NCBI RefSeq assembly: GCF_009379765.1
Contig: NZ_WHTD01000013.1
Coordinates: 16,390-80,389, forward strand
DNA: 64,000 bases
Reading direction: 5' to 3'
Origin: Actinophytocola sp.
Lineage (GTDB): Bacteria > Actinomycetota > Actinomycetes > Mycobacteriales > Pseudonocardiaceae
Each line of letters begins with the position of its first letter. Position 1 is the stretch's first letter. Under the pieces are notes generated by a model. It was given only the letters and a program-made list of their open reading frames with translations. It was not told the DNA's origin and made no database searches. The position numbers were made by a program, and so were the translations under genes. Shown piece after piece: positions 62,554 to 64,000 of this stretch.

Positions 62554-64000
62554 CTACCCCAACCGTTGCTGCCCGGCCTGGGCGGGTGTCCCGGTTTCCG
62601 CGAGTCCGGTCAGGGCCTGCGGCAATGGGCCCTGGTGCAGGACGCCGAGGCGTTGGGTGGCGCGGGTGAGGGCGACGTAGAGTTCGGCCGCGCCGCGTGG
62701 GCCGTCGGCGAGGATCCGTTCTGGTTCCACGACCAGGACGGCGTCGAACTCCAGGCCCTTCGTCTCCGACGGCACCACCGCGCCCGGCACTCCCGGTGGC
62801 CCGATCACCACGCTGGTGCCTTCGCGGCCGGCTTCGTCCCGTGCGAACTCCTCGATGGCAGCGGGCAGGTCGTCTTCGGTGACTCGTCTGGACCATGGCT
62901 GGACGCCGCACGCGCGGACCGACTCCGGCGGCTGGACCCCGGGCGCGAACTCGGCGAGCAGCGCGGCGGCGACGGTCATGATCTCCGCCGGAGTGCGGTA
63001 GTTCACCGTCAGCGACCGGTACTCCCAGCGGCCGGGCACGTACGGCTCCATCATCGTGGCCCACGATGTCGCTCCGGCCACCGACCGGCGTTGGGCCAGG
63101 TCGCCTACCACGGTGAACGATCGGGCCGGGCAGTGCCGCATCAGCACCCGCCAGTCCATTTCGGACAGTTCCTGGGCCTCGTCGACCACGATGTGCCGGT
63201 AGGTCCAGTCCCGGTCCGCGGTGGCGCGTTCGACGAGGTCCCGGGTGTCGCGCTCGAGGAACCGGTCGGCCAGGTCCTCGGCGTAGAGCAGGTCCGTGGC
63301 GAACAGGTGGTCATCGTCGTCCATCGAGTCCTGGCGGCTGACGAGGCTGTCCAGCACGCCGGCGGCGTACTCGGCCTCGGCCTTCTGTTCCCGCTCGGCG
63401 GCCTGGTCGGGCGCCTTGTCGCGGCCCAGCAGGTCGACCAGTTCGTCGAGCAGCGGCACGTCCGACACCGTCCAGGCCTCGCCGTCGGCGCGCGACAGTG
63501 CCTGGTCGGCGCCGGCCGCCCGCAGCCGTTCTGGCGACGTGTACAGCTGTGCCAACAGTGTTTCCGGCGTCAGTTTCGGCCAGAGTTCGTCGAGCGCGGC
63601 GGTGAACTTGTCGTCGTCCGCGAGTTCTTTGAACAGATCCATCCGCATTTGCTCCCATGCGTCGCGGTCCGACCTGGTCAGCCAGCCCCGGCCGATCCGG
63701 GCTATCGCCCGTTCGGTGAGCACATACGTGACGATCTCACTGAACACCGCGCGGGCCTCGTTGTGCGGCAGCCCGCTCGCGCGCGCCTCCTCCCTGGCCC
63801 ACTCCGCGGTCTCGGCGTCGATCCGCACCGTGGTGCTCCCCAGAGCGATCGGCAGCGGATGCTCCGGCAGCCGCTGCCGGTCGGCGACCGCCGCCGCGAG
63901 CACGTCGAGGATCTTCAGTGAGCCCTTGAGCCGTGCGGCTTCCGGCGTGTCGTCTGCGGTGACGTGCAGGCCGGGCACGAGGTCGCCGGCGGTCATGAAC
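62554..64000 (-). CDS. HelD-like superfamily 1 helicase, C-terminal part (runs off right edge)
   Basis: At least 482 residues; the apparent first ATG is not a true start, since the protein lacks its N-terminal coiled coil and Walker A motif. Visible helicase motifs: WTYRHIVVDEAQELSEMDWR (motif II), FTVVGDLAQRRSVAG (motif III), YRSLTVNYRTPAEIM (motif IV), TSVVIGPPG and VSETKGLEFDAVLVVEPERI, then AELYVALTRATQRLGVLHQG (motif VI). This is the HelD class, which removes stalled RNA polymerase from DNA. The order dcd-tRNA-helD is plausible for the order. Confidence 0.88.
   Translation of the reverse strand, partial: FMTAGDLVPGLHVTADDTPEAARLKGSLKILDVLAAAVADRQRLPEHPLPIALGSTTVRIDAETAEWAREEARASGLPHNEARAVFSEIVTYVLTERAIARIGRGWLTRSDRDAWEQMRMDLFKELADDDKFTAALDELWPKLTPETLLAQLYTSPERLRAAGADQALSRADGEAWTVSDVPLLDELVDLLGRDKAPDQAAEREQKAEAEYAAGVLDSLVSRQDSMDDDDHLFATDLLYAEDLADRFLERDTRDLVERATADRDWTYRHIVVDEAQELSEMDWRVLMRHCPARSFTVVGDLAQRRSVAGATSWATMMEPYVPGRWEYRSLTVNYRTPAEIMTVAAALLAEFAPGVQPPESVRACGVQPWSRRVTEDDLPAAIEEFARDEAGREGTSVVIGPPGVPGAVVPSETKGLEFDAVLVVEPERILADGPRGAAELYVALTRATQRLGVLHQGPLPQALTGLAETGTPAQAGQQRLG

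Overview
The window is very GC-rich DNA with strong G/C third-position bias, GTG starts and actinobacterial families (HspR-controlled dnaK operon, EspG/PPE-type secretion genes, DUF3151 beside fba, F420-type oxidoreductases, SigE-family sigma factors, DasR-like operator, TTGTCCACA-type DnaA boxes). It looks like a chromosomal housekeeping region of a filamentous actinomycete of the order Pseudonocardiales. The genus cannot be fixed from sequence alone. There are no phage, plasmid or CRISPR signs.

Layout. 1-5.4 kb: MOSC protein (partial), purB, a TetR regulator, a SigE-family sigma factor with a membrane partner, threonine aldolase and a small membrane protein. 5.6-7.7 kb: MarR regulator and drug-efflux MFS pump with repeated operator-like boxes. 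7.7-12.3 kb: a compact type VII secretion (ESX) substrate operon (PE-like, DUF3558 lipoprotein, PPE-like, EspG, small ESX target, WXG100-lytic transglycosylase) without ESX core machinery. 12.4-19.6 kb: purD, a TAXI-TRAP transporter, a secreted glycerophosphodiesterase, a nested palindrome and purA. 19.7-23.2 kb: secreted proteins, including tandem HNH-type nucleases. 23.3-28.7 kb: DUF3151, fba, an LLM oxidoreductase and two translationally coupled Tat-exported phosphatases. 28.8-31.6 kb: an SDR, a PPOX protein, a YciI protein and a second SigE-like sigma factor. 31.7-39.9 kb: nagA with a DasR-like site, two DedA proteins, a GlcD-type oxidase, an HSL-family esterase, a VOC protein, an SDR and a GH76-like hydrolase. 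40-48.4 kb: molybdopterin oxidoreductase, TrmH methyltransferase, DUF2784, a broken proline-dehydrogenase-like gene, LemA, pyrE, a scramblase-like protein and membrane proteins. 48.5-49.4 kb: an ArsR regulator-SRPBCC pair with a readable promoter and operators. 49.6-59.4 kb: the heat-shock region, with clpB (frameshifted as given), an FMN-binding protein, a flavohemoglobin and dnaK-grpE-dnaJ-hspR. 59.4-64 kb: a DUF4097 lipoprotein, an MFS transporter, dcd, tRNA-Gly(CCC) and a HelD-like helicase running off the right edge.

How it works together. Three purine genes (purB, purD, purA) and pyrE/dcd serve nucleotide synthesis. The HspR/HAIR circuit joins the dnaK operon and clpB. The ESX operon probably exports a PE/PPE-like pair with its EspG chaperone and a cell-wall-cutting enzyme, relying on a core secretion machine elsewhere. 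The most unusual signals are non-coding: (i) a palindromic repeat present in a long and a short version (23173-23339; 37901-37967), each providing stop codons for flanking convergent genes; (ii) a colinear 107-bp repeat with paired DnaA-box-like sites (31318-31424; 49457-49563); (iii) three DnaA boxes at an exact 21-bp period upstream of clpB; (iv) a two-tier 129-bp inverted repeat beside purA. No gap between genes exceeds about 270 bases; the notable ones are described as features.
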